A stretch of 64,000 nucleotides of DNA from Candidatus Methanophagaceae archaeon (GTDB lineage: Archaea; Halobacteriota; Syntropharchaeia; Alkanophagales; Methanospirareceae). The DNA is taken from positions 1-64,000 of the forward strand of contig PQXC01000010.1 of assembly GCA_003194435.1 (NCBI GenBank), read 5' to 3'. Shown one piece after another: positions 17,094-26,381 of this stretch. The notes below the pieces were generated by a model that was not told the DNA's origin, ran no database searches, and was given only the letters and a program-made list of their open reading frames with translations. The first letter of the stretch is position 1. Each line of letters starts with the position of its first letter. Position numbers and translations under genes: made by a program.

Positions 17094-17831
17094 TCGCCTT
17101 ATAAGTGCACGTTCGTGGAACTTTATGGAAAGCATCAGGAAGATAAGTGCAGAGACGATAAGCAGTGTGAAGTCCAGGTATAGCGGGTAGTAAGAGTTCC
17201 CACTGATAGAGAATCGTGCGATGTCGGTGAAGTATGTGAGTGGAGATAATGATGCGATAGCCACACCCCACTGCGGAAGGGCTTCAATCGGGATGAATAT
17301 CCCGCTTATAAAGATGAGCGGGAACTTCACCAGTGTTGATAGCATCATGACGTTCGATACGAGGTCTGTCGGTATAGTAGAGAACAGGAGCCCGAGGGAA
17401 GAGAAAGAAAACGCACCTATGACTATTGCTATACTCAGAATGACCGGCGCCCTGACGCAAACGCCGAACGCAAGACCTATGATGACCGGTACGACGGAGA
17501 GGAGAACCCCAAATAAGAACGATGCGAGTATATCCCCAAATATCATTGTCCTGACGGTCAGGGGGCATGAGACAAGCCTTTCAAGTGTCTTCATCTGTGT
17601 CTCCCATGGTGCAATTACGGGTGATACAGAGGTGGAAGTGAAGAATAGGGTCATTGCAATAAGTCCTGGTATAAGGAACTCAGGTGATAGTTTCCTGTCT
17701 ATATAAAATGCTAAGAATAGGAATAGCGGGAATAAAATCCCGAATATCACAACCGGACCTTTCAGGTAGTACATCTGGATGTCCTTTTTTGTTATAGCCC
17801 ATGCCTTCCTAAGTTGTGTTATTGTCATCAT
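17088..17831 (-). CDS. ABC-2 type exporter permease
   Basis: 247 aa with six hydrophobic segments. The APWETQMKTLERLVSCPLT loop and FISGIFIPIEALPQWGVAIA segment are typical of ABC-2 (DrrB/NodJ-like) permeases for drug, lipid or polysaccharide export. It overlaps the ATPase gene by 23 bases. Its 3' end overlaps that of the broken GMC oxidoreductase by six bases on the opposite strand. Confidence 0.9.
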   Translation of the reverse strand: MMTITQLRKAWAITKKDIQMYYLKGPVVIFGILFPLFLFLAFYIDRKLSPEFLIPGLIAMTLFFTSTSVSPVIAPWETQMKTLERLVSCPLTVRTMIFGDILASFLFGVLLSVVPVIIGLAFGVCVRAPVILSIAIVIGAFSFSSLGLLFSTIPTDLVSNVMMLSTLVKFPLIFISGIFIPIEALPQWGVAIASLSPLTYFTDIARFSISGNSYYPLYLDFTLLIVSALIFLMLSIKFHERALIRRL

Positions 17832-18756
17832 CGTGTAAATGTAAACCTCCTTCTCCTTCGCCTGTGAGTCTCAGAAATATGTCCTCCAGAGACGGGAGAC
17901 AGACATTCAAGCTCACTATCTTCAATCCACTATGCAATGCGAAATCAACAATTGAGCATATCGTATCGTGTGGTTCGGTCGTGTATAGCCTGTATCCATC
18001 CCTTACACGCATTGCGTCCGGGAATCCAGCCAGCTTAACATCCCTGTTGAATACAACGTCAACTGCGAGCGCGCCACCTATCCGATGCCTCAAATTGTCT
18101 GGACTATCAATCGTCACAATCTTACCGTGGTTTATGACACCAATTCGCTCACAGAGCAGGTTCACTTCCTCCATGTTGTGGGACGTAAGGAAGACCGTCT
18201 TACCCGCCTCTGAGAGTTCAATAATCTTCTCCCTTATCAGCCTCGCACTCATGACATCGAGACCCGAGGTCGGTTCATCAAGAAATAGCAATTCCGGGTC
18301 GCTCACAAGTGCCATTGATAGCATAAGCCGCTGTTTCATACCCTTCGATAGCGTCTTTACCTTGCTATCTCGCCTCTCATAGATACCAAACTCCTTAAGA
18401 AGCTCTGCTGTCCGTATCTCCGCCTCTCGTTTCCCAATTCCGTAGAGCGATGCGATGAGCATCATATTCTTCCATGCAGAAAGGTCGGGATATGCATTTG
18501 CCGCCTCTGGCACAACGCCAATCAATTCCCTCGCCTTCAGCGTCTCAGCCACAACATCAAACCCCATAACGCTCGCATTACCCCCATCTGGCTTTATCAC
18601 ACCGGTTAGCATTCGCACAGTTGTGGTCTTACCTGCGCCATTTGGACCGAGGAAGCCGAATATTTCACCACTATGCACAGTAAAGGAGATACAATCAACT
18701 GCCTTGAACCCGTTAAAAGTCTTTTCAAGCGCTTTAGCTGTTATCGCTTCCTTCAT
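17809..18756 (-). CDS. ABC-2 type exporter ATP-binding protein
   Basis: 315 aa. Walker A GPNGAGKTTTVRML, signature LSKGMKQRL, Walker B LLFLDEPTSGLD and the H-loop TSHNMEE are all intact. The C-terminal ~90 residues are the extra domain of DrrA-type exporters. Its ATG overlaps the HTH regulator stop by four bases, so regulator, ATPase and permease form one coupled operon. Substrate unknown. Confidence 0.94.
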   Translation of the reverse strand: MKEAITAKALEKTFNGFKAVDCISFTVHSGEIFGFLGPNGAGKTTTVRMLTGVIKPDGGNASVMGFDVVAETLKARELIGVVPEAANAYPDLSAWKNMMLIASLYGIGKREAEIRTAELLKEFGIYERRDSKVKTLSKGMKQRLMLSMALVSDPELLFLDEPTSGLDVMSARLIREKIIELSEAGKTVFLTSHNMEEVNLLCERIGVINHGKIVTIDSPDNLRHRIGGALAVDVVFNRDVKLAGFPDAMRVRDGYRLYTTEPHDTICSIVDFALHSGLKIVSLNVCLPSLEDIFLRLTGEGEGGLHLHDDDNNTT

Positions 18757-19067
18757 TCATCCATACCCCCATCAAGCAGGTCAATCACTATCTGCCGGGA
18801 CTTGAGCCTCCATAGCTTCTCCGGCGCTCCACCACCTTCATCCCGATATCCAGCAACCTCGAGTATCCCCGCCTTCTTGAGCTCTGAGAGGTGATAATAC
18901 AGACACGATGCATTTATCCCTTCTCTGCTACCGAGATAACGTTGTATCTCCTTCGTGCTTCGTGTATCCTCACCAATATACTCGATGATTGTCCATCTTG
19001 TGGGGCAGTGAAGCGCTTTCATGAGCATCCTGAACCGCGCTCCTCTCCCTTTTCCTCTTCCACACAT
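18753..19067 (-). CDS. ArsR-like winged-helix transcriptional regulator
   Basis: 104 aa. LHCPTRWTIIEYIGEDTRST, an EIQRYLG helix and LYYHLSELKKAGILEV form a winged helix of the ArsR type. A basic N-terminus (GRGKGRGAR) precedes it. No metal-binding cysteine motif is visible. It is first in the operon with the exporter genes and probably regulates them; the AT-rich region 19068-19150 upstream is a likely promoter. Confidence 0.85.
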   Translation of the reverse strand: MCGRGKGRGARFRMLMKALHCPTRWTIIEYIGEDTRSTKEIQRYLGSREGINASCLYYHLSELKKAGILEVAGYRDEGGGAPEKLWRLKSRQIVIDLLDGGMDE

Positions 19068-19182
19068 GACCTGCCTTCGATCAATTATTAATTATAATAT
19101 TATAATGATATATTAAAATATTCAAGTGGTATATAAGAATATTAGATGAAAAACTACCAGCAAAGATCGCTGTGGAAACGGT

Positions 19183-20409
19183 TTAAAATGTCTTCAACTC
19201 TCCCCTGGTCGCTTTTTCTGTTATCTCACCTATATTCGAGAGCCAATCATCCATTATCCGTGCTACTTTATGCTCGATTGCTGCAACCCCTGCGCCGGTA
19301 CCGGCACTCTGCGGTATAATTTGTGCTGTTGCCACCTTCGGGTCATCTATTCGCCTGCCTATCTCCGATAATATCTTTATGTATACCTCTTGAATGCCAT
19401 CCACCGTATCCACGACCTCATTGGCTATTTTAATGGCGAGCAAATTATAGATTTTCCCTGTATGGTTCACGGGATTCTTTCCCGCTGCTCCTTCCATGCT
19501 TATCGGTCTATTCGGCGTGATAAGTCCATTACAGCGGTTGCCTCGACCCGCAGCACCGTCATCACCCATCTCCGCTGATGTACCGGTTACCGTGATATAG
19601 ACAGAGTGAGGAGTATCAGCCTGATTTACGGAAGTTGTGACTGCTCTTTCAGTATATCTTGTGGCGATCCCGGTAACAAACTGTTTTAAATCCTCTTTTA
19701 TCGCTTCGTAGTGGTCATAGTCCTCCACATACCTGGATACAAACGCATCACCTACTGTCAGGTTTATCCTGTCGCCCTGCCTGAGTACCATCACCTTCAT
19801 ATCCTCTCCTATTGCTTTCTCTCTGTAACGATAATCTGACATCACCATGCCTTCTGTATTGAGAGCAATGGATTCTGCCTCTGATAGTGGCGCATGAGCA
19901 ACGCCAAAGGAAGTATCATTTGCCACTGGTATCTCCTTATCCTTCTCTTTGAATACTGTTAACAGGTCTGAAGAGCCTTTACCCAGTTTGCTATCCACCA
20001 CAACATGCCTATCAACATCAAGATTACGCACGTTCTGCTTCAGATATTCACGTGCCGCCCGTAGTGCAATCACGTCTACCGGAATCTCTTCACCCTCAAA
20101 TTCTCGTGTCGCTCTGCCACCCAGCAGGATGTATATCGGAGATATGACCTCACCACCACCGTATCTCGGATTTGACCTGCCAGCCACGAGCTGCACTTTA
20201 TCTGTATTGTGATGCAGTATCGTCCCGCATCGCTTCTTATACTCTCTGCATAGCGCCACACTGACCGCGTCAGCAATGCCATCGCATAAACTGTCCGGAT
20301 GCCCCAGTCCCTTCCTCTCCACCATCTCGACCTCCTGCTCATCCACTGGCTTCCTGTTCATGAATTCAACCCTAATATTCCGCCTCTGTTCATTCTTACT
20401 CATATTCAT
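19183..20409 (-). CDS. mat: Archaeal S-adenosylmethionine synthetase
   Basis: 408 aa, the length of the archaeal MAT family, unrelated in detail to bacterial Met[38 protein letters not shown] and [13 protein letters not shown] are diagnostic. It makes AdoMet from ATP and methionine. ATG 20409 and ATG 20403 are both possible starts. Monocistronic in appearance. Confidence 0.97.
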   Translation of the reverse strand: MNMSKNEQRRNIRVEFMNRKPVDEQEVEMVERKGLGHPDSLCDGIADAVSVALCREYKKRCGTILHHNTDKVQLVAGRSNPRYGGGEVISPIYILLGGRATREFEGEEIPVDVIALRAAREYLKQNVRNLDVDRHVVVDSKLGKGSSDLLTVFKEKDKEIPVANDTSFGVAHAPLSEAESIALNTEGMVMSDYRYREKAIGEDMKVMVLRQGDRINLTVGDAFVSRYVEDYDHYEAIKEDLKQFVTGIATRYTERAVTTSVNQADTPHSVYITVTGTSAEMGDDGAAGRGNRCNGLITPNRPISMEGAAGKNPVNHTGKIYNLLAIKIANEVVDTVDGIQEVYIKILSEIGRRIDDPKVATAQIIPQSAGTGAGVAAIEHKVARIMDDWLSNIGEITEKATRGELKTF

Positions 20410-20480
20410 ATCTTCTCTTCGTATCTCTATCTCGATTCTTCATTTAATAATTTTAAACTCTAACCCCTCTTAACTTAACT

Positions 20481-21488
20481 CTAACCTCTGCTAATAACAT
20501 CGTATTCATCGTATATACTGCCCACAATCACTTCCAGCAGGTCTTCCAGACAGACCAACCCCTCGGTCTTGCCCTGGTTATCCACAACAATAGCGATATG
20601 GAACCTGCCCCGTTGAAATTCCTTCAGTAAATCATCCACTCTCTTCGTATCCGGTATCAAATAAGGGGGTTTCATAAGCTTTCGTATCGAAGTCTCGCCC
20701 CTATCCCTATTCGCCAGCAGGTCCTTCGCGTATAGAATGCCCACGATGTTATCCTCCGTTCGCTCGAATACAGGAATCCTGGAGAAGCCCGTTCTCTTTA
20801 TCAACTCCACCGCAGCATCAACACTCTGATTGGCATCTATGCATACCATCGCATCTCTGGGAGTCATTACATTTCTCACCCTGATCTCATCGAGCTTCAA
20901 TACGCCCATCATCATCTCCTTCTCGTCCTCTTCTATCGCTCCTTCCTCCTCGCCTATATCCAGCATCGTCTCCACCTCCTCCTCGGTCAGTACATGCCTT
21001 TTATAAGGTGCCATACCCATAAACCGTTCAAAAGTGCCAGTAATTGCGGATACCACTTTGATGAACGGCATAAAGAGATAAGCCATTATCTTTATCGGCT
21101 TGGATACGATGATAGAGATCCGCTCTGCGTGGTGAACGGCGATAGTCTTGGGTAGAATCTCCGCGAAAGTGAGTATCAGGAATGTCATTACACCGGTTGC
21201 AACTGCCACGCCATAACTACCAAAGAATTCCATTGCAATTGATGTTGCCAATGCCGATGCCCCGATATTCACCATGTTATTGCCAATGAGGACAGTGGTG
21301 AGCATCGCTTCCTGCTGGTTCATCAGTTCATCTATCTCTTTCGCACCTTTCACACCCTGCTTCACCAGTGCTCTCGCTCTTACTTTACCAATTGCAATCA
21401 GAGCGGTCTCAGAGCCAGAGAAGAAGCCAGAGAGGAGTAATAGTAGAAGAAGGATTAAAAACTTCAAGCCAAGGAGCGACAATAACAC
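20481..21488 (-). CDS. CNNM/CorC-type membrane protein with CBS pair
   Basis: 335 aa. Residues 1-150 form the DUF21 (CNNM) membrane domain with GFFSGSETALIAI at the start; residues 190-320 hold two CBS domains (VMTPRDAMVCIDANQSVDAA and the VDNQGKTEGLVCLEDLLE region). The C-terminal CorC_HlyC domain is absent. Relatives transport or regulate Mg2+ and other divalent cations, with CBS sensing adenosyl ligands. GTG 21488 is supported by GGAGGG six bases upstream. Confidence 0.88.
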   Translation of the reverse strand: MLLSLLGLKFLILLLLLLLSGFFSGSETALIAIGKVRARALVKQGVKGAKEIDELMNQQEAMLTTVLIGNNMVNIGASALATSIAMEFFGSYGVAVATGVMTFLILTFAEILPKTIAVHHAERISIIVSKPIKIMAYLFMPFIKVVSAITGTFERFMGMAPYKRHVLTEEEVETMLDIGEEEGAIEEDEKEMMMGVLKLDEIRVRNVMTPRDAMVCIDANQSVDAAVELIKRTGFSRIPVFERTEDNIVGILYAKDLLANRDRGETSIRKLMKPPYLIPDTKRVDDLLKEFQRGRFHIAIVVDNQGKTEGLVCLEDLLEVIVGSIYDEYDVISRG

Positions 21489-21527
21489 CTTTTTCCCTCC
21501 TTCAATAGTAATATTGGTATTTGCATC

Positions 21528-22502
21528 TTAAAAAGTTTTCGAGACATCCAATCTCTTTCTTATGGGCGTAAGCAACTCGTTTAGATATCTCGAGGCATTC
21601 AGCTTCACGTCCTGCGGGTGTAACTTACCCAGCTCGTAATCGCGTTCAAACTGCTCATAACTATGATAAATCACATCACCACCATATTCCTGCTTGCGTT
21701 CTATCTTAACCTCTTCGAGAGCGCCAAAGATTATATATCGGTAGATTTGCAGTACAGGATTACCAGCAACAACTCTGGGTGGGCAGAAAGCAGCCCTTAT
21801 CTTACGCTCCACCTCCGATTCTGACTCGTGCACCGAGATGTAGTTATGGAGTGAGGAGGACATCTTCGCCCCATCCAGCCCGATTAAAAGTGGGGTATGG
21901 ATACATATAGGAGTTTTAAAGCCGAGCTTCGGTAAGTTCTCTCGTGCGAGCATGTGTATCTTCCGCTGATCTATGCCGCCAATTGCCACATCTATGTTGA
22001 GATATGCGATATCCATTGCCTGCATCAACGGATACAGCATCTGCGATACTTTGCGGTCTGTTTTACTGCGAGATAACTCATCCATGCTCCTCCTCGCTCG
22101 CTTCTCTGTCGTCACGGTTGCGAGTTGTAATAAGTCCAGCGTGTATTCAGCATCAAGCTGAAAAGAAGAGCCAAGTATGTACTCGGTCTCTTCACTCAGA
22201 CCAGCAGCGGCGAAGCATCTCCTGTTGTACTCTGCAGTCTCTCTTATCTGCTCAAAATTGCCTTTCTCATTTAGATACGCATGTACATCAGCGAGAAGCA
22301 CGATGATATGAAATCCGAGCCGCTGCAACTCCTTCAACTCTGTTATCAGTGGTAGATGCCCGATATGCACACTGCCACTCGGCTCAAAGCCTGCATACGC
22401 TCTTAACTGTGTGCCTGATGCAAGAGCCTCTTCCAGCTCAGCTCTCGTCACTATCTCCTCCACGTTCCTTAGCAGCACCTTCATCCGGTCGTGCTCTCTC
22501 AT
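21528..22502 (-). CDS. tyrS: Tyrosyl-tRNA synthetase
   Basis: 324 aa, the compact archaeal/eukaryotic type. The HIGH-class motif is in FEPSGSVHIGHLP and the KMSKS-class motif is DGAKMSSSLHNYI. YPLMQAMDIAYLNIDVAIGGIDQRK binds tyrosine. It charges tRNA-Tyr. The tRNA-Leu gene lies 41 bases upstream on the same strand, so both may be read from one promoter. Confidence 0.95.
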   Translation of the reverse strand: MREHDRMKVLLRNVEEIVTRAELEEALASGTQLRAYAGFEPSGSVHIGHLPLITELKELQRLGFHIIVLLADVHAYLNEKGNFEQIRETAEYNRRCFAAAGLSEETEYILGSSFQLDAEYTLDLLQLATVTTEKRARRSMDELSRSKTDRKVSQMLYPLMQAMDIAYLNIDVAIGGIDQRKIHMLARENLPKLGFKTPICIHTPLLIGLDGAKMSSSLHNYISVHESESEVERKIRAAFCPPRVVAGNPVLQIYRYIIFGALEEVKIERKQEYGGDVIYHSYEQFERDYELGKLHPQDVKLNASRYLNELLTPIRKRLDVSKTF

Positions 22503-22543
22503 GTTCCTTTATTTGTGAATCCTTAACTTAATGTTAATGCGGA

Positions 22544-22627
22544 TGCGGAGGGGGAGATTCGAACTCCCGAACCCCTTCGGGATGAGGCCCTGAACCTCAC
22601 GCCTTTGTCCAACTCGGCAACCTCCGC
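22544..22627 (-). tRNA. tRNA-Leu (anticodon CAG)
   Basis: 84 nt class II cloverleaf. The acceptor GCGGAGG pairs with the 3' side CCTCCGC, discriminator A. The anticodon stem TGAGG/CCTCA encloses TTCAGGG, giving CAG. A long variable arm (CATCCCGAAGGGGTTCGG region) and GTTCGAAT T loop are present. No intron and no encoded CCA. Confidence 0.95.
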
Positions 22628-22693
22628 ATTGGTCCCTCTGACCCTCCTTATCTTCATATTAACAAAATAAACATTATTTACTAAGTCTCAGAG

Positions 22694-22706
22694 TATAAAT
22701 ATATAA
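22694..22706 (+). promoter_or_regulatory. TATA box for the GltD/HdrD fusion gene
   Basis: TATAAATATATAA lies about 70-80 bases before the ATG at 22775, which predicts a leader of roughly 45 bases without a strong Shine-Dalgarno sequence. Confidence 0.5.
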
Positions 22707-22774
22707 CCGCAGACTTGCTATTTATCAATAACATCGAAATCGTCCATTGGTATAAGCATAAAGCATAAATTGGA

Positions 22775-25507
22775 ATGAGCACTGAACGAAAAGCCCCGTA
22801 TAAGGAATATTTACAATCGGGCGAAGGAATTGGATTTGGTATAGCCCGGGAAGTGCCGAGGTGTATATCAGCATGTCCTGCTGGCTGTGATGTTCATGGC
22901 TATCTGAGACTGGTTGAAGAAGGCAGGTACAGGGAAGCCTACCAGCTTATAATGGAGACGATACCTTTACCTGCATCTATCGGGCGAATCTGCCATCATC
23001 CATGTGAATTGAGATGCCGGCGAGGCTTCTTCGATGCTCCTATTGCCATCGCGGCAGTCAAGCGATTTGTGGGTGATTATGGTATACAAAAGGCAGAGAC
23101 AGAGACAAAGACAAGGACAAAGACAAGGACAGATAGCAAAACCAAAAGAGTAGCAATCATCGGTGCTGGACCCGCGGGTCTGACGGCTGCTTTACGGCTG
23201 GCGAGTAAAGGTTATGCAGTGAAGGTGTACGAGCGATTGCCCTCTGAAGGTGGCATGCTCCTCGCTGGTATACCCCCATACCGGTTGCCGAAGGAGGTAT
23301 TGAAAGAAGAGATAGACCTTATTAAGCGTTCCGGAGTGGAGATAGAAGCGGGTAAGGAGATAGATAAGAGCGAGTTTGAGCGGCTGCGTCAGGAGTATGA
23401 TGCTATCTTCATCGCTGTTGGTATGCAAGAGAGCAGGAGACTGGGAATAGAAGGCGAGGATATGGAAGGTGTTGTGGGCGGTGTTGAGTTCCTTCGTGAG
23501 TTCAATCTCAGGCATCTACAGGGCAGTAATATGAAAGAGGTGGAGATAGGGGCGGGGCATAAAATAGCGGTGATAGGCGGTGGTAATGTGGCTATGGACG
23601 TTGCAAGATGCTTGATTCGGCTGGGTTCGGATGTAACAGTTATATATCGGAGGTCGCGAGATGAGATGCCTGCGAGTGTGGAAGAGGTAAGAGAAGCGGA
23701 GGAAGAGGGAGTGAAATTCTTATTCCTGGCTAACCCTGTAAGGATTCTTGGGTCGTCAAGAGTGGAGAGACTGGAGCTTATCAGGATGAAGTTAGGAGCT
23801 CCGGATGAGTCTGGCAGGAGACGACCAGTGCCCATAAAAGGCTCCAGGTTCTCAATGGCTGTGGATATGGTGATACCGGCAATAGGGCAGGCAACGAATC
23901 TTCAGTTCCTCGAAGGTAGTGGTGTGGAGACGGTGCATGGGCTGATAAAAGTGGATGAGTTCTGTTGCACCACGGTGGAGGGTATATTTGCGGGTGGCGA
24001 TTGTGTTCACGGTGCTGCGTTCGCAGTTGATGCTATTGCCGATGGTAATGTCGCTGCGGACTCAATAGACCGTTTTCTGAGTGGCGTTGAGATGGGAGCG
24101 CAGTCAAAGTCAGAGCCAGTGCCACGAGCAGCCACAGAGCTGGCGGATGAAGAGGCATATATAACGGAGGAGTTGAGGAATGAGGAGGCGCTGGGCTTGA
24201 TAGCCAGAGCCAGGCGATGTGAAATGCCCGAGATAGATATAGAAGTGCGTAAAGCCAGCTTCAAGGAGGTGAAAACAGGTTTAGCGGAGGAAGCGGTAGT
24301 GGCGGAATCGGGTAGATGCATGAGGTGTAGAGGCTGTTTACTGACTGATTCGGGCTTGAAAGTCGAGATAGCTGATGTGGATGCATTCATAGCGAGGCTG
24401 ACATACGTTACGGGCGTGAACAAATGTGCGGAATGTGGCGAATGCACTGCTTCCTGCCCCGTTGCTGCGATAGACCCGGGCTTCTCGCCACGAAAACTCG
24501 CCGGTATGGCGATGCTGGAGGATGCTGATAAACTCGCATTGAGTGAAGAGATATGGTCCTGCATCACCTGTGGTATCTGCAACGCTATATGTCCGTATGG
24601 CGTGGATTTCCTGAGGTTCATTCAGGGTGTGAGGACCTTAGCAGTGGGCAGGGGCAAAGGCAATGTACCACATTACAGTGAGCAGGGGCGGCTGGCAGTG
24701 GAGGATATAAGTAACAAAGAGAGGTTGAGATGGCTTGATGGTGTGGAGGGACTGAAAGTAGGAGATAGGGGAGATGTTTACTACTTCTCTGGCTGTCTCT
24801 CTTTTCTCGACCGCGTATACCACGACCGAGCCAATTTGAGGTTGCTTGATATCGCACGCAGTGCAGTGAAGATACTCAATTCGATAGGGATTGTGCCCGC
24901 AGTGAGCAGTGAGGAGAGGTGTTGCGGGCACGACCTGCTCTGGCTGGGCGATGAAGAGGGGTTCAAGACACTGATGAGGGCAAATATAGAGCTGATAAGG
25001 TCGAGCGGTGCAAAAATTGTGGTTTTCACATGTGCTGAATGCCTCAGAACTTTTGATATTGACTACCGGCGATTTTATGGTGAGCTGGGGTTTGAGGTCA
25101 TGCATATCACTGAGTTTTTAAAGGATAAGCACCTCAATTTGAATACATCGGCTGAAGAGCTCATCACCACATATCACGACCCTTGTCGGTTGAGGCATCT
25201 GGGGCTATATGATGCGCCGAGGGCGATTTTGGCACGTATCCCCGGTGTTAAACATGTGGAGATGGCACATAACAGAGAACACACACTCTGCTGTGGTGTG
25301 AGTAGCTTTTTGAGCTGCAGCCCGATAGCAAGGGCGATGCAGATGTCAAGGTTAGCCGAAGCCGAAGCAACAGGGGCATCAAAGCTCGTTGTTACATGCC
25401 CTAAGTGCTGGATACATCTCGACTGTGCACTGGAGAGCCTGAAAATGGAAAGGAAGATAGAAATAGAGGACCTGACATCCCTGCTCGCAGCTCGACTCAA
25501 GTTTTAA
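22775..25507 (+). CDS. Fusion of GltD-like FAD oxidoreductase with HdrD-like iron-sulfur/CCG module
   Basis: 910 aa. Residues 25-90 form a GltD-type iron-sulfur domain (CISACPAGCDVHGYL, CHHPCELRCRR). Residues 125-440 carry two dinucleotide folds, FAD GAGPAGLTAALRLASKGY and NAD(P) IGGGNVAMDVARC, ending with IFAGGDCVHG. Around residues 500-610 come CMRCRGC, a ferredoxin pair CAECGECTASCP and CITCGICNAICP. The last 250 residues hold two CCG-like domains (ERCCGHD, TLCCGVSSF) as in HdrD/GlcF. A TK/TR repeat linker sits near residue 107. Electrons probably pass from NAD(P)H or ferredoxin through FAD and clusters to a disulfide or other two-electron acceptor. Partner unknown; the gene stands alone. 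Confidence 0.85.
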   Translation: MSTERKAPYKEYLQSGEGIGFGIAREVPRCISACPAGCDVHGYLRLVEEGRYREAYQLIMETIPLPASIGRICHHPCELRCRRGFFDAPIAIAAVKRFVGDYGIQKAETETKTRTKTRTDSKTKRVAIIGAGPAGLTAALRLASKGYAVKVYERLPSEGGMLLAGIPPYRLPKEVLKEEIDLIKRSGVEIEAGKEIDKSEFERLRQEYDAIFIAVGMQESRRLGIEGEDMEGVVGGVEFLREFNLRHLQGSNMKEVEIGAGHKIAVIGGGNVAMDVARCLIRLGSDVTVIYRRSRDEMPASVEEVREAEEEGVKFLFLANPVRILGSSRVERLELIRMKLGAPDESGRRRPVPIKGSRFSMAVDMVIPAIGQATNLQFLEGSGVETVHGLIKVDEFCCTTVEGIFAGGDCVHGAAFAVDAIADGNVAADSIDRFLSGVEMGAQSKSEPVPRAATELADEEAYITEELRNEEALGLIARARRCEMPEIDIEVRKASFKEVKTGLAEEAVVAESGRCMRCRGCLLTDSGLKVEIADVDAFIARLTYVTGVNKCAECGECTASCPVAAIDPGFSPRKLAGMAMLEDADKLALSEEIWSCITCGICNAICPYGVDFLRFIQGVRTLAVGRGKGNVPHYSEQGRLAVEDISNKERLRWLDGVEGLKVGDRGDVYYFSGCLSFLDRVYHDRANLRLLDIARSAVKILNSIGIVPAVSSEERCCGHDLLWLGDEEGFKTLMRANIELIRSSGAKIVVFTCAECLRTFDIDYRRFYGELGFEVMHITEFLKDKHLNLNTSAEELITTYHDPCRLRHLGLYDAPRAILARIPGVKHVEMAHNREHTLCCGVSSFLSCSPIARAMQMSRLAEAEATGASKLVVTCPKCWIHLDCALESLKMERKIEIEDLTSLLAARLKF

Positions 25508-25562
25508 GTTTTAATAAATCTATAAATCTAAAAGATAAGATATAAATATAAAGTAAAGTGCG

Positions 25563-26381
25563 ATGGAAGAGTTTGAGGTAGAAGAACTCTCAATCTACTG
25601 GAACGTGGATGAGGAGAAGTTCAAGGATAAGATAAGTAAGCACTACAATATCATGGTAGCTGGCTTCCCACCGCTCGGTAATATCATACCATACCACCTG
25701 AAGGAGCTTTTAAGCGATTCGGAGAAGATAATGAGCTTCTATTCCTATAACTTCCCACCAATGGTGGAGGCGCATGATGAGGAGTTTGTGATACCGCACG
25801 ACGAGCTCTGGTACAGTGAAGAGAAGCGATTGTTCTGTTACATTGGTAAATATCCGGAGACGGAATATCTGCCAAAGTCGGCATATAAACAGTCAGAGGG
25901 GCTGGCTCGTGTGGCAAAAGAGCTGCATGTCCGCGAATTATACACGGTGGGTGTGGTGATGCCCTTTCAGCAGCCTTTCAGGAATACCAAGCCGGGTATA
26001 GAGGCGTATATAGGCTACTTTGAGGGCTCGCATAAGGAACTGCCCCATGCTTCCGTGAAGATGACGAGGAAGAACATTGGCAGATACACAATCATTCGTA
26101 AGACGGGACTGCTTCCCGGGTTCGCATCGAAATTGGGCATTGAGAGTTATTCCATACTCGGGGTTGGTAAATATCCGGAGGACCTGCGAGCCTGTGCAGG
26201 GGCTTTAAGGGCGTTCAAGCGCATGTCAGGGCTGGAACTGGAGACCGGAGCGATAGAGAAGATGCTGCATGAGAGTGCAGAAGCCGTTGAGGAGCGTATA
26301 AAGCAGCAGATAGCGAAGTCTACCTCTACTTATCGTGGCGATGGTGTGGGTGCCGATAGCTCTCAATACATGTATGGCTGA
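25563..26381 (+). CDS. PAC2 family protein (proteasome assembly chaperone-like)
   Basis: 272 aa. The pattern IMVAGFPPLGNIIPYHL, then FYSYNFPPMV and IPHDELWYSEEKRLFCYIG matches the PAC2 domain, whose eukaryotic members help assemble 20S proteasomes. Archaeal members are less well understood. The final 20 residues, rich in S, T, Y and G, look disordered. rqcH begins on the base after its stop, so the two proteins are made together, linking it to protein quality control. Confidence 0.8.
   Translation: MEEFEVEELSIYWNVDEEKFKDKISKHYNIMVAGFPPLGNIIPYHLKELLSDSEKIMSFYSYNFPPMVEAHDEEFVIPHDELWYSEEKRLFCYIGKYPETEYLPKSAYKQSEGLARVAKELHVRELYTVGVVMPFQQPFRNTKPGIEAYIGYFEGSHKELPHASVKMTRKNIGRYTIIRKTGLLPGFASKLGIESYSILGVGKYPEDLRACAGALRAFKRMSGLELETGAIEKMLHESAEAVEERIKQQIAKSTSTYRGDGVGADSSQYMYG

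Noticed and set aside
23094-23133. Short repeats in the 910-aa gene as a CRISPR-like array
   Set aside because: Units are 6-12 bases, contiguous and in frame; no spacers.
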